Source: an uncultured Bartonella sp. (lineage in GTDB: Bacteria; Pseudomonadota; Alphaproteobacteria; Rhizobiales; Rhizobiaceae). Taken from it: DNA of 64,000 nt. The notes beneath the pieces are model-generated. The model worked only from the letters and a program-made list of their open reading frames with translations. It had not been told where the DNA came from and did no database searches. The stretch is taken from the NCBI GenBank assembly GCA_946481695.1, contig CAMLON010000003.1:1-64000 (forward strand). Reading direction: 5' to 3'. Made by a program: the position numbers and the translations under genes. Position 1 is the stretch's first letter, and each line of letters starts with the position of its first letter. Positions 17,418-26,522 of this stretch are shown here, one piece after another.

Positions 17418-17676
17418 TTACTCTTTCATCACGTGTTGGAGTGACAGCGAAACAACATCCAAATTCGTGACGCCATTTCCAGCCGGTTTCTTAATGAAAC
17501 TTTCCGCCATATCAAATGGATATACCGATTGGCGCAATATAATAGGCCATTCATCTGACTAAATGCCAAAATCTCGCCACCTTAAAACCAGCCTTAGTCA
17601 AGAGTTCGTCGCCTTTATCTTCATTCAAGGAACGAACAATAAATATAGCGCGCTTTGTTCGATCTAGTTGTTTGTT
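17418..17676 (-). pseudogene. Eroded protein-coding remnant
   Basis: Two overlapping minus-strand frames each read like protein but lack an intact gene. Frame one (17676 to 17551) gives RAIFIVRSLNEDKGDELL and TKAGFKVARFWHLV before a stop. Frame two (17558 to 17418) gives WPIILRQSVYPFDMAESF and KKPAGNGVTNLDVV, ending SLQHVMKE. A single-base shift near 17551-17558 would join them into about 85 residues. No start codon with a ribosome site is visible upstream. The family is not recognised. The remaining parts of 17249-17937 show no clear gene. Confidence 0.4.
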
Positions 17677-17937
17677 TTAAATGCCAGTTCAGTCAATACT
17701 CAATCAATAAGATATTCCGTCAAAATCCAAACCGTTAGTCGAGTAAACAGACTACTCGGGAATGGCTTATACTCCATAGAATGGAAGTTTCGCCCCCCTC
17801 TTGAAGTTCCGAAGTTTTAAAATTTCTTTGTTTAACAGGGATCATAACCGGCAAATTTTTTTGCCAAATATTTTTGAATGTTGTCCAAATGCTATTTCCG
17901 AGCAATTTCCCTTTACTGAATACGGTTTCTGCTTTTT

Positions 17938-18774
17938 TCAAATAACCTCGAGCGGCTGTTCGTGTGATGGTGGCAGGAATATTTCATCAAGTGCCTGAAG
18001 AACATTACTGTCGAGCTCAAGATCAAGAGCTTTGACGTTTTCGCGCAAATGTTTGAGTGACGAGGCTTTTGGAATAGCAATCATTAGCGGATTGCGGATA
18101 ACCCATGCCAGAGCAAGCACCGATGGTGCAACACCAAGCTTTTCTGCAATCTTGATAAGATCATGGTTTTTCATGATGCGCCCCTGCTCGATCGGTGCAT
18201 AGGCCATCACCGGAATATGCCGTTTTTCACACCATGGAATGAGGTCGAATTCGGGCCCGCGACGAGACAGATTATAAAGTATCTGATCCGTTGCGATATG
18301 ACCTTTTGGCGAAATGCCTTCAAGTTTTTGCATGAGTGCGGTATCGAAATTGCTGACACCCCACGCACCGATTTTGCCTTGTGTGACAAGTTTTTCCAAA
18401 GCTTCAACTGTTTCGGTTAAAGGAATGCTACTTTGCCAATGAAGAAGATAAAGGTCGATTTTTTCGATTTTCAGATTTTTAAGGCTGCGTTCGCACGCTT
18501 CAATCGTGCCTTGCCGTGACGCGTGGCTTGGCAAAACTTTCGACACAACAAAGGCATCGTTACGCCGCCCAACGAGGGCTTCACCAACCACTCTTTCGGA
18601 TCCACCGTTTCCATACATTTCGGCCGTATCAATGAGTTTCAATCCGAGATCAAGGCCGGCACGCAAAGAATTGGCTTCGTCTTCAACGGAGGATATCCCC
18701 TCCCCCATACCCCAAGTACCTTGTCCTAAAACAGGTACAATCGAACCATTCGGGAATTTTACTGTTTTCATCAT
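17938..18774 (-). CDS. Aldo/keto reductase
   Basis: NADPH-dependent reductase of 278 residues with the AKR (alpha/beta)8 fold. The catalytic tetrad is complete: Asp49 and Tyr54 (LIDTAEMYGNGGSE), Lys79 (VVSKVLP) and His112 (LLHWQ). The IPKASS segment near the end binds the cofactor phosphate. It resembles the YeaE/2,5-diketogluconate reductase-like group; the physiological carbonyl substrate is unknown. Its ATG overlaps the tadA stop by four bases (ATGA) on the minus strand, so it is translated as the second gene of a tadA operon. Confidence 0.92.
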   Translation of the reverse strand: MMKTVKFPNGSIVPVLGQGTWGMGEGISSVEDEANSLRAGLDLGLKLIDTAEMYGNGGSERVVGEALVGRRNDAFVVSKVLPSHASRQGTIEACERSLKNLKIEKIDLYLLHWQSSIPLTETVEALEKLVTQGKIGAWGVSNFDTALMQKLEGISPKGHIATDQILYNLSRRGPEFDLIPWCEKRHIPVMAYAPIEQGRIMKNHDLIKIAEKLGVAPSVLALAWVIRNPLMIAIPKASSLKHLRENVKALDLELDSNVLQALDEIFLPPSHEQPLEVI

Positions 18775-19220
18775 TCTTCCCTCTTTCCTGCAAAAAAAGT
18801 TTTGAGCAACCGGGATGCCCGTCTTTCACCCAGGCCGGAATAAACCTCTGGCCGATGATGACATGTGGGTTGGTTAAAAAAGTGGACACCGTGTTCAACT
18901 GCGCCACCTTTTTCGTCGCCTGTGGCAAAATAAAGTCGCCTGATACGTGCAAAAGATATGGCAGCCGCGCACATTGTACAGGGTTCCAAAGTCACATAAA
19001 GGTCGCAATCGACCAATCGTTCACTTTGAAGCATCTCGCATGCCATACGAATAACCCGCATTTCTGCGTGACCTGTCGGGTCGAATTTTTTATGCGTAAG
19101 ATTGCAAGCCTTGGCGATCACTTTACCGTCCTTGACAATCACGGCGCCAACCGGCACTTCGTCATTCGCATTTGCCGAAATTGCCTCTTCAAGCGCTATT
19201 TCCATTGGCGTTTTTGTCAT
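18771..19220 (-). CDS. tadA: tRNA-specific adenosine deaminase TadA
   Basis: Deaminates A34 to inosine in the anticodon of tRNA-Arg(ACG), an essential step. The 149-residue protein has the zinc ligands and catalytic Glu in place: His51 and Glu53 (TGHAEM), Cys81 and Cys84 (LEPCTMCAAA). The SFARIRRLYFATGDEKGGAVEHG segment and the C-terminal helix match TadA rather than cytosine deaminase. It is divergent from rluB with a 193-bp spacer that must hold both promoters, and overlaps the aldo/keto reductase gene by four bases. Confidence 0.95.
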   Translation of the reverse strand: MTKTPMEIALEEAISANANDEVPVGAVIVKDGKVIAKACNLTHKKFDPTGHAEMRVIRMACEMLQSERLVDCDLYVTLEPCTMCAAAISFARIRRLYFATGDEKGGAVEHGVHFFNQPTCHHRPEVYSGLGERRASRLLKTFFAGKREE

Positions 19221-19413
19221 TTTTACCTTTCAATCATTTTGAAGAGCCAGCATTTTGAAAAACCGGAACAATTGGATTTTATCCGCAGTTTATGTCATTT
19301 ATGGCAGTTTATCAGAAAACACCTGACGAAAGAGATTCCATATCGGAAAAAAATAAGCTAGAGCGGTTAAAAATTAACAATGCGCCCCCGGTGCTTCTAA
19401 AGGATAATGTGAG

Positions 19414-21354
19414 ATGACATATGATCGCGGCAATAAGAAACCGCAAAATAACAGGGGGGATACCAGAAATAATTTCGACCCGCGTGGGAAGAAAGACGCC
19501 AAATCGCCGAGGGTAAAAACCAGTGAAGAAAGCGACGGCAGTGAACGCATTGCCAAAAGATTGGCGCGCGCCGGAATAGCATCGCGACGGGACGCAGAAA
19601 CCATGATTGCCGCCGGACGTATCGCGGTTAATGGCAAGGTTCTTGATACTCCCGCATTCAATGTCAAACGTACAGATGCAATTACTGTTGATGGCAAACC
19701 TTTGCCCCCTATTGAGCGCACCCGCGTCTGGCTTTACCACAAACCGGCCGGACTGGTGACAACCAACCGCGATCCGGAAGGTCGGCCTACTGTTTTTGAT
19801 AGCCTGCCGGAAGGAATGCCACGCGTACTTTCCGTTGGCAGACTCGATATCAATACGGAAGGTTTGCTGCTTCTTACCAATGATGGAGGCCTTGCCCGCG
19901 TTCTTGAATTACCGTCAACCGGCTGGGTGCGTAAATATCGTGTTCGAGCTCATGGCAAAGTAACGCAAGCCGATCTTGATGCTTTAAAAGATGGTATTGC
20001 CATAGGCGGTATTTTTTACGGTGCTGTGGAAGCAACTCTTGAACGCGAACAAGGAACAAATGTCTGGCTTACTCTCGCTTTAAGAGAAGGCAAGAACCGT
20101 GAAGTCAAAAATATTCTTGGAGCATTGGGGCTTACTGTCACACGTCTTATTCGCATCTCGTTCGGTCCCTTCCAACTTGCCGATCTTGAAGAAGGCGCTG
20201 TGCGCGAGCTCAAAGGCCGGACGCTGCGCGACCAGTTGGGTGAGCGCCTTATTGAAGATGCCAATGCCGATTTCGATTTGCCGATTTTGAAGCCGTTTTC
20301 CAATGCCCCTGTCGTCGGAGAACAAAAACCGCGTGAAAAACCGACGGTTTCGGATGACGGCTGGATCTCTTCAACACCGGAAGCACCCCGCTTTAACAGG
20401 CGTTGGAAAAAGGCCGATTTTGCCGAACGTGGCCGCGACCAGCTTTCAACGAGACCGGACAGTTTCAATAAACGAGGTAGTAAATTTTCTAGAAATGCTG
20501 CCCCCCTTAAAAAAGCTTTCGAAAAGAAGCCGGAAACTGAGCCCCAACGATTGCGTAGTGCCAATGTCTGGATGGCTCCCGGTGCCCGCCCTCAAACCGC
20601 TCATAAGAAATTCTGGCGCATGAGAGACGAAGAGGAAAGAAGCGACAACGGCTTTGATGAAAGATCAGCCGGCCGTCATCCTCATCGCGCTTCACAGGGC
20701 GAAAGCGAAACACATTTCAATCGTCGTGAAAAACATTTTGACAAATCGGGCCGCAAGCCCGATTTCAACCAAAAGTTCCGGAAAGACCGCACGTTAGACG
20801 ACTATGATGCGTCAAGGGGCGGTAGAAAAAACAGGGATTATAAGAAAAACGAAAATTATAACCGCTCTGTAAACGATAGACCCGGTCATTGGCGTGATCG
20901 TGGGCCCGATCGCAATTTTGAGGATGAAAACAAACAATTTTCCCATAAGCCACGTTTAGCCACCGGAAGGCCGCCAAGAAAATATAATACAGAGCGAAAA
21001 TTTTCCGAGAAAAAGGATTTTGACCGCCTTGATCAAAAGTTTGATCGCCCTCAAAAAAAATATCGCGGTTCTTCGGAAAGTCACGAAGGTGGATTTGACT
21101 TTCCACGCCGTCATTACGGGAAGAAAAATCCGGATGAGCAGAACCGGAAAAGATCATCCCGTTTTACCGGCAATCGTTCCGAAAAACCGTTTTCTTCAAG
21201 AGATGACCGCGGCGGGAAAAAAGCTTTTGCGGGTAAGCCCGAAAAAGCAAGCAAATTCCTAGATCGTAAAGGCGATGTAAAAGGAAATGGACGTAGCGGA
21301 GGCCATCGCTCTTTCCGGCCGGACGGAGGCTCGAGTGCGGGTCGTCGGCGGTAA
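19414..21354 (+). CDS. rluB: RluB/RsuA-type pseudouridine synthase with long charged C-terminal tail
   Basis: Residues about 45-90 are an S4 RNA-binding domain (RIAKRLARAGIASRRDAE); about 95-285 are the synthase domain with the catalytic Asp in GRLDINTEGLLLLTNDG and the late motif LREGKNREVKNI. RluB makes pseudouridine 2605 in 23S rRNA (E. coli numbering); the exact site here is assumed. From about 290 to 646 the protein is a low-complexity tail packed with Lys, Arg, Asp, Asn, Gly and Phe, with many FRK, RKF and DRG units, probably disordered and RNA-binding. AAGGA lies nine bases before the ATG. It overlaps rsmD by 20 bases. Confidence 0.92.
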   Translation: MTYDRGNKKPQNNRGDTRNNFDPRGKKDAKSPRVKTSEESDGSERIAKRLARAGIASRRDAETMIAAGRIAVNGKVLDTPAFNVKRTDAITVDGKPLPPIERTRVWLYHKPAGLVTTNRDPEGRPTVFDSLPEGMPRVLSVGRLDINTEGLLLLTNDGGLARVLELPSTGWVRKYRVRAHGKVTQADLDALKDGIAIGGIFYGAVEATLEREQGTNVWLTLALREGKNREVKNILGALGLTVTRLIRISFGPFQLADLEEGAVRELKGRTLRDQLGERLIEDANADFDLPILKPFSNAPVVGEQKPREKPTVSDDGWISSTPEAPRFNRRWKKADFAERGRDQLSTRPDSFNKRGSKFSRNAAPLKKAFEKKPETEPQRLRSANVWMAPGARPQTAHKKFWRMRDEEERSDNGFDERSAGRHPHRASQGESETHFNRREKHFDKSGRKPDFNQKFRKDRTLDDYDASRGGRKNRDYKKNENYNRSVNDRPGHWRDRGPDRNFEDENKQFSHKPRLATGRPPRKYNTERKFSEKKDFDRLDQKFDRPQKKYRGSSESHEGGFDFPRRHYGKKNPDEQNRKRSSRFTGNRSEKPFSSRDDRGGKKAFAGKPEKASKFLDRKGDVKGNGRSGGHRSFRPDGGSSAGRRR

Positions 21355-21892
21355 ATTTTCCGGACGTCATCTTGTAACGCCCGCAGGACAGGAAATCCGT
21401 CCGACAACCGATCGCACGCGTGAGAGTCTGTTCAATATTCTGGGATCACGGCAAGACAATTTCTGGAATGGAAAACGCGTGCTTGATCTTTTTTCAGGAA
21501 CCGGCGCGCTCGGCATCGAAGCACTTTCGCGTGGTGCCGAAACCTGCACTTTTGTCGAACAGTCGGTTGAAGGACGTGGATTAATCCATAAAAATATCGA
21601 AACCTTCGGATTACAGGGGGTTACCCGCCTGTTGCGCCGTGATGCAACACGTTTGGGGCAGATAGGAACAATGCAACCATTCGACGTTGTTTTTGCCGAC
21701 CCACCTTATGGCAATGGCTTGGGGGAACAAGCGTTTTCGGCTGCTGTTGAAGGCAATTGGGTAAAAAACAATGCGCTTTTTGTGCTTGAAGAGACCAAAG
21801 AGGCTACAATTCGTTTACCAGAAAATTTTAAGCTTGACGACGAGCGCCATTATGGTGGCACAATTATTTATATCTATATGTTACAATTGTGA
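21335..21892 (+). CDS. rsmD: 16S rRNA (guanine966-N2)-methyltransferase RsmD
   Basis: SAM-dependent methyltransferase of 185 residues modifying G966 of 16S rRNA during 30S assembly. SAM motif I is DLFSGTGALG at residues 51-60 and the catalytic DPPY at 122-125. I chose the GTG at 21335 because GGAGG lies five bases upstream and it gives the usual MRVVGGKFSGR start; an open frame further up is inside rluB. The start region and ribosome site are thus encoded within the rluB tail. The stop overlaps a GTG of the next frame, suggesting coupling down to the M16 genes. Confidence 0.95.
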   Translation: MRVVGGKFSGRHLVTPAGQEIRPTTDRTRESLFNILGSRQDNFWNGKRVLDLFSGTGALGIEALSRGAETCTFVEQSVEGRGLIHKNIETFGLQGVTRLLRRDATRLGQIGTMQPFDVVFADPPYGNGLGEQAFSAAVEGNWVKNNALFVLEETKEATIRLPENFKLDDERHYGGTIIYIYMLQL

Positions 21893-21918
21893 TCAAACAG
21901 TCGAGAAAGGTTTTGCCT

Positions 21919-23391
21919 GTGCCTGAATTGATGAGAAAAACGTTTTTGAAAGCAACGTTTGGCGTTCTTTTGTCTACGAGCGCGCTTTTTCCTCTTTATG
22001 CAGAGGAGACGAGCGAGAAAACCCCGACAGAGTCACAAATGACAACTTCAACTACTTCTGATCTTCCTGAAATTACCAAATCCGGTCCAACACAGAGTTT
22101 TACCCTGAAAAATGGCTTGCAAGTTGTTGTGATTGAAAATCATCGGGCACCGGTTGTGACACAAATGATCTGGTATCATGTCGGTTCTGCCGACGAACCG
22201 AAAGGGCACACCGGCATTGCCCATTTCCTTGAACATTTGATGTTTAAAGGCACTTCCACCCATAAAGATGGTGAATTTTCGAAATTCATTGCCAAAATCG
22301 GCGGTGAGGAAAATGCTTTCACATCATATGACTATACCGGTTACTATCAGAGCGTTGCCTCGGAATATCTCGAAACAATTATGAAATTCGAAGCAGACCG
22401 GATGGAAAATCTGGTTTTGACAGATGAAGTGATCGCGCCAGAAAGAAATGTTATCATTGAAGAACGGCGCATGCGCACCGACAACAGTCCCGATGCAATG
22501 CTTGCTGAAGACACAAGGGCAACATTGTTCATGAACAGTCCTTACCATAATCCTGTTATCGGCTGGAAACAGGAAATGGAAAAACTGACGCGTGATGATG
22601 CGATTTCCTTCTACAATAAATATTACACTCCGAATAATGCGACGCTTATTATTTCGGGCGACGTTACTGCGGAAAAAGTGCGCGAAATGGCTTCCGACAT
22701 TTATGGCAAACTGCCGGTGCGTTCTGAAATAGGTCCACGTATCCGCCCGCAAGAGCCGGAAAAGAAAACACTTCGCACCGTGACAATGCATGATCCACGT
22801 GTGAGCGAACCAAGTTTCCAGAAAATGTGGGTCGTCCCTTCCTATCACAATGCGAAAGCCAAAAAAGAAGCTGAAGCACTTGATTTGCTTGGCGAAATTT
22901 TAGGCGGTGCACCACGCGGACGGTTATACCAGACACTGGTTGTCAAAAACGGGTCGGCAGCATCTGTCGGTGCCAATTATAGTGGCAATTCCGTTGATGA
23001 CGGTATATTTTATCTTTATGGAATGCCTCGCGGAGAGGCAAGTCTCGAGGATGTGCAACACCAGATTGCCAGTGAAATTGAAGATATTCGCAAGAATGGC
23101 GTGACAAAAGCCGAACTTGATCAGGCTCGGAACCGTTTTATCAAAAATATGATATTTTCACTCGATAGTCCGGCCGGTCTTGCACAAATTTACGGTAGTT
23201 CCCTTTCGGTCGGTATGAATATTGATGATGTTACCCATTGGCCGGATCGATTGAAGGAAGTTACAACAGACGATATCAAAGATGTAGCCAACCGCTATCT
23301 TGATACGGATAAAAGTGTGACCAGTTATTTGTTGCCCCCTGTTCACGAAGCATCACCGCTTGGTGCCAACCAGCAAAAGAAAAGCAAATGA
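21919..23391 (+). CDS. M16 zinc metallopeptidase, catalytic subunit
   Basis: Inverse-zincin protease of about 490 residues with an N-terminal signal peptide (hydrophobic core TFGVLLSTSALFPLYA), so periplasmic. The HxxEH motif is HFLEHLMFKGT and the downstream Glu ligand lies in the following helix (ERNVIIEERR region). Two M16 half-domains are present. The start could be GTG 21919, eight bases after AGAAAGG, or GTG 21889 overlapping the rsmD stop; I prefer the first. The next gene encodes the non-catalytic partner, so together they form the M16B heterodimer known in many proteobacteria. Substrates unknown. Confidence 0.92.
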   Translation: MPELMRKTFLKATFGVLLSTSALFPLYAEETSEKTPTESQMTTSTTSDLPEITKSGPTQSFTLKNGLQVVVIENHRAPVVTQMIWYHVGSADEPKGHTGIAHFLEHLMFKGTSTHKDGEFSKFIAKIGGEENAFTSYDYTGYYQSVASEYLETIMKFEADRMENLVLTDEVIAPERNVIIEERRMRTDNSPDAMLAEDTRATLFMNSPYHNPVIGWKQEMEKLTRDDAISFYNKYYTPNNATLIISGDVTAEKVREMASDIYGKLPVRSEIGPRIRPQEPEKKTLRTVTMHDPRVSEPSFQKMWVVPSYHNAKAKKEAEALDLLGEILGGAPRGRLYQTLVVKNGSAASVGANYSGNSVDDGIFYLYGMPRGEASLEDVQHQIASEIEDIRKNGVTKAELDQARNRFIKNMIFSLDSPAGLAQIYGSSLSVGMNIDDVTHWPDRLKEVTTDDIKDVANRYLDTDKSVTSYLLPPVHEASPLGANQQKKSK

Positions 23392-23399
23392 GGGTCGCC

Positions 23400-24728
23400 A
23401 TGAACAACAAACCGCTTATTTTTAATCGTGCTTCAATCCTTGTTTTTTCGTTGATTTTGAGTTTCGGGTTGGGGGTTTCGCTTGCCAATGCATTGAATAT
23501 TGAAAATGTAACGTCGAAAAAAGGCATTACTGGGTGGCTTGTGGAAGACAACACAGTTCCGGTTGTTTCCATACAATTTTCCATTGGTGGCGGAACAACA
23601 CAGGATCCCGAAGGAAAAGAAGGTTTGGCAAACCTGATGACCGGCCTTTTTGACGAAGGTGCCGGTGATTTGGACTCGCAAGCGTTCCAAAGCCGCCTTG
23701 ACGAGCTTGGTGCAGAAATGGCATTTTCGGTCACACGCGACAGAATGCGCGGAAACATGAAAATGCTTGCCGAAAAACGAGACGAAGCTCTCAACCTGCT
23801 TGCCCTTGCCGTCCAGAAACCCCGTTTTGATGACGAGGCTATTGACCGTATCCGCGAACAATTGGTTGCCGAACTCAAAGCTTCCGAAAAAGATCCGAAA
23901 ACCATCGCCCAAAACCGTCTTTTGACGTTGATTTATGGCAAACATCCTTATGCAAGACGCGGAGAAGGTACGCCGGAGACACTCGCCACAATAAACCGTG
24001 ATGATCTTGTCAAAGCCCATCATGCCATGTTTGCCCGTAACAATATCCATATCGGTATTGTCGGACCGGTCAGTGCAAACGAAGCAGCAACAATTATCGA
24101 CAAGATATTCGGTGCCCTGCCGGAGAAAGCAGAACTAAAGAAAATAGAAGAAGCAAAACTCAATCTCGGCGGCATGGCTAATGTTAACTATGATTTGCCG
24201 CAAACATCACTGATGCTCGTTTACCCCGGTGTCAAACGCAATGATCCCGATTTCTTTGCGGCCTATCTCATGAACTACGTTCTGGGTGGGCCGGGGCTTA
24301 CATCACGTCTGTTTTCGGAAGTCCGTGAAAAACGCGGCCTTGCTTACACGGTCGGTTCATCCCTGATGCTTTACGACCATTCTGCAACATTGGCTGTATC
24401 AACAGGTACACGTTCAAGCGAAGCACAAAAATCTCTTTCTACCATTCGTAGCGAAGTGAAAAAAATGGCTGATGAAGGTGTAAGCGAACAGGAACTTGAT
24501 GAGGCAAAAAGTTATGTCATTGGTTCCTATGCTGTGCAGAATATGGGTTCCTCTTCCGATATTGCAGCAACACTGGTGAGCTTGCAGGACGAGAACCTGC
24601 CGATCGACTACATAGAAAAGCGCCGTGCACTGATTGAAGCGATTACCCGTGATCAGGTCAAGGCAGTTGCTGAAAAGCTGCTTCGTCCGGAACCTGCTTT
24701 GCTGATTATCGGCCCATCCAAAGGTTAA
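23400..24728 (+). CDS. M16 peptidase-like partner subunit without zinc site
   Basis: Periplasmic M16 homologue of about 442 residues with a signal peptide (ILVFSLILSFGLGVSLANA). Where the catalytic subunit has HxxEH this one reads LANLMTGLFDEG, so it cannot bind zinc; it keeps the C-terminal substrate-binding Arg/Tyr motif FSEVREKRGLAYTVG. That division of labour is typical of M16B pairs. The ATG at 23400 lies five bases after GAGGG; an ATG at 23388 overlapping the previous stop (ATGA) is the alternative. A strong terminator follows. Confidence 0.92.
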   Translation: MNNKPLIFNRASILVFSLILSFGLGVSLANALNIENVTSKKGITGWLVEDNTVPVVSIQFSIGGGTTQDPEGKEGLANLMTGLFDEGAGDLDSQAFQSRLDELGAEMAFSVTRDRMRGNMKMLAEKRDEALNLLALAVQKPRFDDEAIDRIREQLVAELKASEKDPKTIAQNRLLTLIYGKHPYARRGEGTPETLATINRDDLVKAHHAMFARNNIHIGIVGPVSANEAATIIDKIFGALPEKAELKKIEEAKLNLGGMANVNYDLPQTSLMLVYPGVKRNDPDFFAAYLMNYVLGGPGLTSRLFSEVREKRGLAYTVGSSLMLYDHSATLAVSTGTRSSEAQKSLSTIRSEVKKMADEGVSEQELDEAKSYVIGSYAVQNMGSSSDIAATLVSLQDENLPIDYIEKRRALIEAITRDQVKAVAEKLLRPEPALLIIGPSKG

Positions 24729-24738
24729 AATAAATTAG

Positions 24739-24780
24739 TTGATGTCGGTTTTTTAAAAAAGCCGACATCAATTCTGTTTA
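24739..24780 (+). terminator. Intrinsic terminator of the rluB-rsmD-M16 cluster
   Basis: TTGATGTCGG and CCGACATCAA form a perfect 10-bp stem whose loop TTTTTTAAAAAAG can extend the helix; TTCTGTTT follows. Confidence 0.75.
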
Positions 24781-25190
24781 CAAAAGGGCTGACCTATCCT
24801 TCGTCCTGCTTTTTGAAAAAAGTATGAAAAGTACCTGAAAAAGGTGTTCCGAATTTCTGCCTTTAAAATCGTGATGTCACACATTTCGAAGTAAAAGCGC
24901 CAAGTCATCGTTATGGTTGCTATTATTCGGATTTAGATCGTTAAACCGGCTTTACCAGCGCAACAAAATCTTTTCCAAAATTGTGGTAATTTCAGATCGA
25001 ACATTCACTTTTTCAAAATCAATCGACTCTATTACTCGAGATACTTCTATAAGTATTTCGAGTTTCTAATTTTCGTCAATCAAGATCCTTGTTGCCCGTT
25101 CACATAATATCGACATTCAACGAAAAGAATTGAGTTTTATAGCGTAAGTTTTTATAAAATCTTGAACAAAATGATCGAGAGGAATCTGTA
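24781..25190. other. AT-rich intergenic region before pmbA
   Basis: No credible gene. It holds one striking stem-loop (25034-25063) and presumably the pmbA promoter, which I could not assign. Confidence 0.5.
25034..25063 (+). repeat. Long near-perfect stem-loop
   Basis: ACTCGAGATACTT and AAGTATTTCGAGT pair over 13 positions with one G-U around the loop CTAT; TTCTAATTTTCG follows on the plus strand. It could be the terminator of an unseen short transcript. Confidence 0.5.
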
Positions 25191-26522
25191 ATGGTCCATG
25201 ATAGCCAAATTGATAAAGCTTCTGCATTGGTAGAAGCTGCACGCAAAGCCGGTGCCGATAGCTCGGATGCTGTTATCGTCCGCTCGCGCTCGGTCAGCGT
25301 GTCGGTGCGTCTTGGCAAAGTGGAAGCAACCGAGGCCTCGGAAAATGATGATTTCTCGTTACGGGTATTTGTCGGCAAAAAAGTAGCAAGTATTTCGGCA
25401 AACCTTTCGGCCGACCCGATAAGCCTTGCCGAACGGGCGGTTGCCATGGCCAAAGTTTCACCTGAAAATCCTTTTGAAGGTTTGGCTGATTGCACCCGCC
25501 TTGTTAAGGCCCCTAAAGACCTTGATCTGTTCGATCCATTTGTTCCGGATAGTAAATATCTCACCGAAAAGGCTCTGGAAACTGAAAATTCCGCTTTATC
25601 TGTCAAAGGTGTCACCAACTCTGATGGCGCTTCTGCCGGTTATGGAAGTGGCGGATTGGTTCTTGTAACCAGTGACGGTTTTTGCGGCAGCTATCAATCA
25701 AGCCGCTTTTCCTTCTCGTGCAGTGCGCTTGCCGGAGAAGGAACGGCAATGGAACGCGACTACGATTATACAACAGCTCTTCACCACGAAGATCTCGACG
25801 AGACAACGACAATCGGGAAAAACGCCGGTGAGCGCGCCGTTAGACGATTAAATGCGCAAAAGCCGAAAACCGGAACTGTCAATGTTATTTTCGAGCCACG
25901 GATGGCACGCACGATTGCAAGCCATATTGCTTCAATGGTGAATGGAGCAGCTGTTGCCCGCAAAACCAGCCTGTTGCAAAACAGAATGGGCGAACAAATT
26001 ATGAAACCGACAATAATGGTCACCGATCAACCGTTAAAAAAACGCGGGAATTCCTCCCGCCCGTTTGATGGTGAAGGTGTGGAAGGTGTGGCTCTCAACG
26101 TGATTGAAAATGGCGTTCTCAAGCACTGGTTTTTATCTTCATCGGTTGCCCGCGAACTTCATCTTGAAACCAATGGTCACGGCGTGCGCTCGGCTTCTTC
26201 TGTACAACCGGCAAGCACTAATTTTGCAATTGAACCTGGGGAAAAATCGCCAGATGAGATGATGAAAGCAATCAAAAACGGCTTTTATGTCACCGAGCTC
26301 TTCGGCCATGGCGTCGATCTTGTGACAGGTCAGTATAGCCGTGGCGCTTCAGGTTTCTGGATCGAGAATGGAGAGCTTGCTTATCCGGTGAGTGAAGTAA
26401 CGCTGGGCTCCAATCTACTTGATATGTTGGCCCATCTTACACCGGCAAGTGATATTGACCGTCGTTATGGGACGGCTGCCCCTAGTTTGTTGATTGAAGG
26501 AATGACCCTTGCAGGCAAATAG
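25191..26522 (+). CDS. pmbA: TldE/PmbA metalloprotease-complex subunit
   Basis: Subunit of the TldD-TldE protease (modulator of DNA gyrase family), 443 residues. TldD carries the metal site; PmbA/TldE is its partner, together trimming peptides such as microcin precursors and the CcdA antitoxin in E. coli. Landmarks are SVSVRLGKVEATEASENDDFSLRVF (near residues 35-60, split over the motif), SRFSFSCSALAGEG, NGFYVTELFGHGVDLVTG and SRGASGFWIENGE. The ATG follows GAGAGGAATCTGTA. cysQ overlaps its 3' end by 14 bases. tldD is not in the window. Confidence 0.93.
   Translation: MVHDSQIDKASALVEAARKAGADSSDAVIVRSRSVSVSVRLGKVEATEASENDDFSLRVFVGKKVASISANLSADPISLAERAVAMAKVSPENPFEGLADCTRLVKAPKDLDLFDPFVPDSKYLTEKALETENSALSVKGVTNSDGASAGYGSGGLVLVTSDGFCGSYQSSRFSFSCSALAGEGTAMERDYDYTTALHHEDLDETTTIGKNAGERAVRRLNAQKPKTGTVNVIFEPRMARTIASHIASMVNGAAVARKTSLLQNRMGEQIMKPTIMVTDQPLKKRGNSSRPFDGEGVEGVALNVIENGVLKHWFLSSSVARELHLETNGHGVRSASSVQPASTNFAIEPGEKSPDEMMKAIKNGFYVTELFGHGVDLVTGQYSRGASGFWIENGELAYPVSEVTLGSNLLDMLAHLTPASDIDRRYGTAAPSLLIEGMTLAGK

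Noticed and set aside
17735..17941. Minus-strand frame of 68 codons starting at a TTG over the aldo/keto reductase stop
   Set aside because: Start overlap is tempting, but there is no ribosome site of its own and no recognisable family; it may belong to the same decayed interval.
20016..20564. Long minus-strand frame of 182 codons inside rluB
   Set aside because: Antisense to a well-supported gene; its Ser/Arg-rich product is the shadow of biased codon use in the charged tail.
23276..24050. Two minus-strand frames of about 205-209 codons inside the M16 partner gene
   Set aside because: Shadows of the plus-strand gene, which has signal peptide and family motifs.
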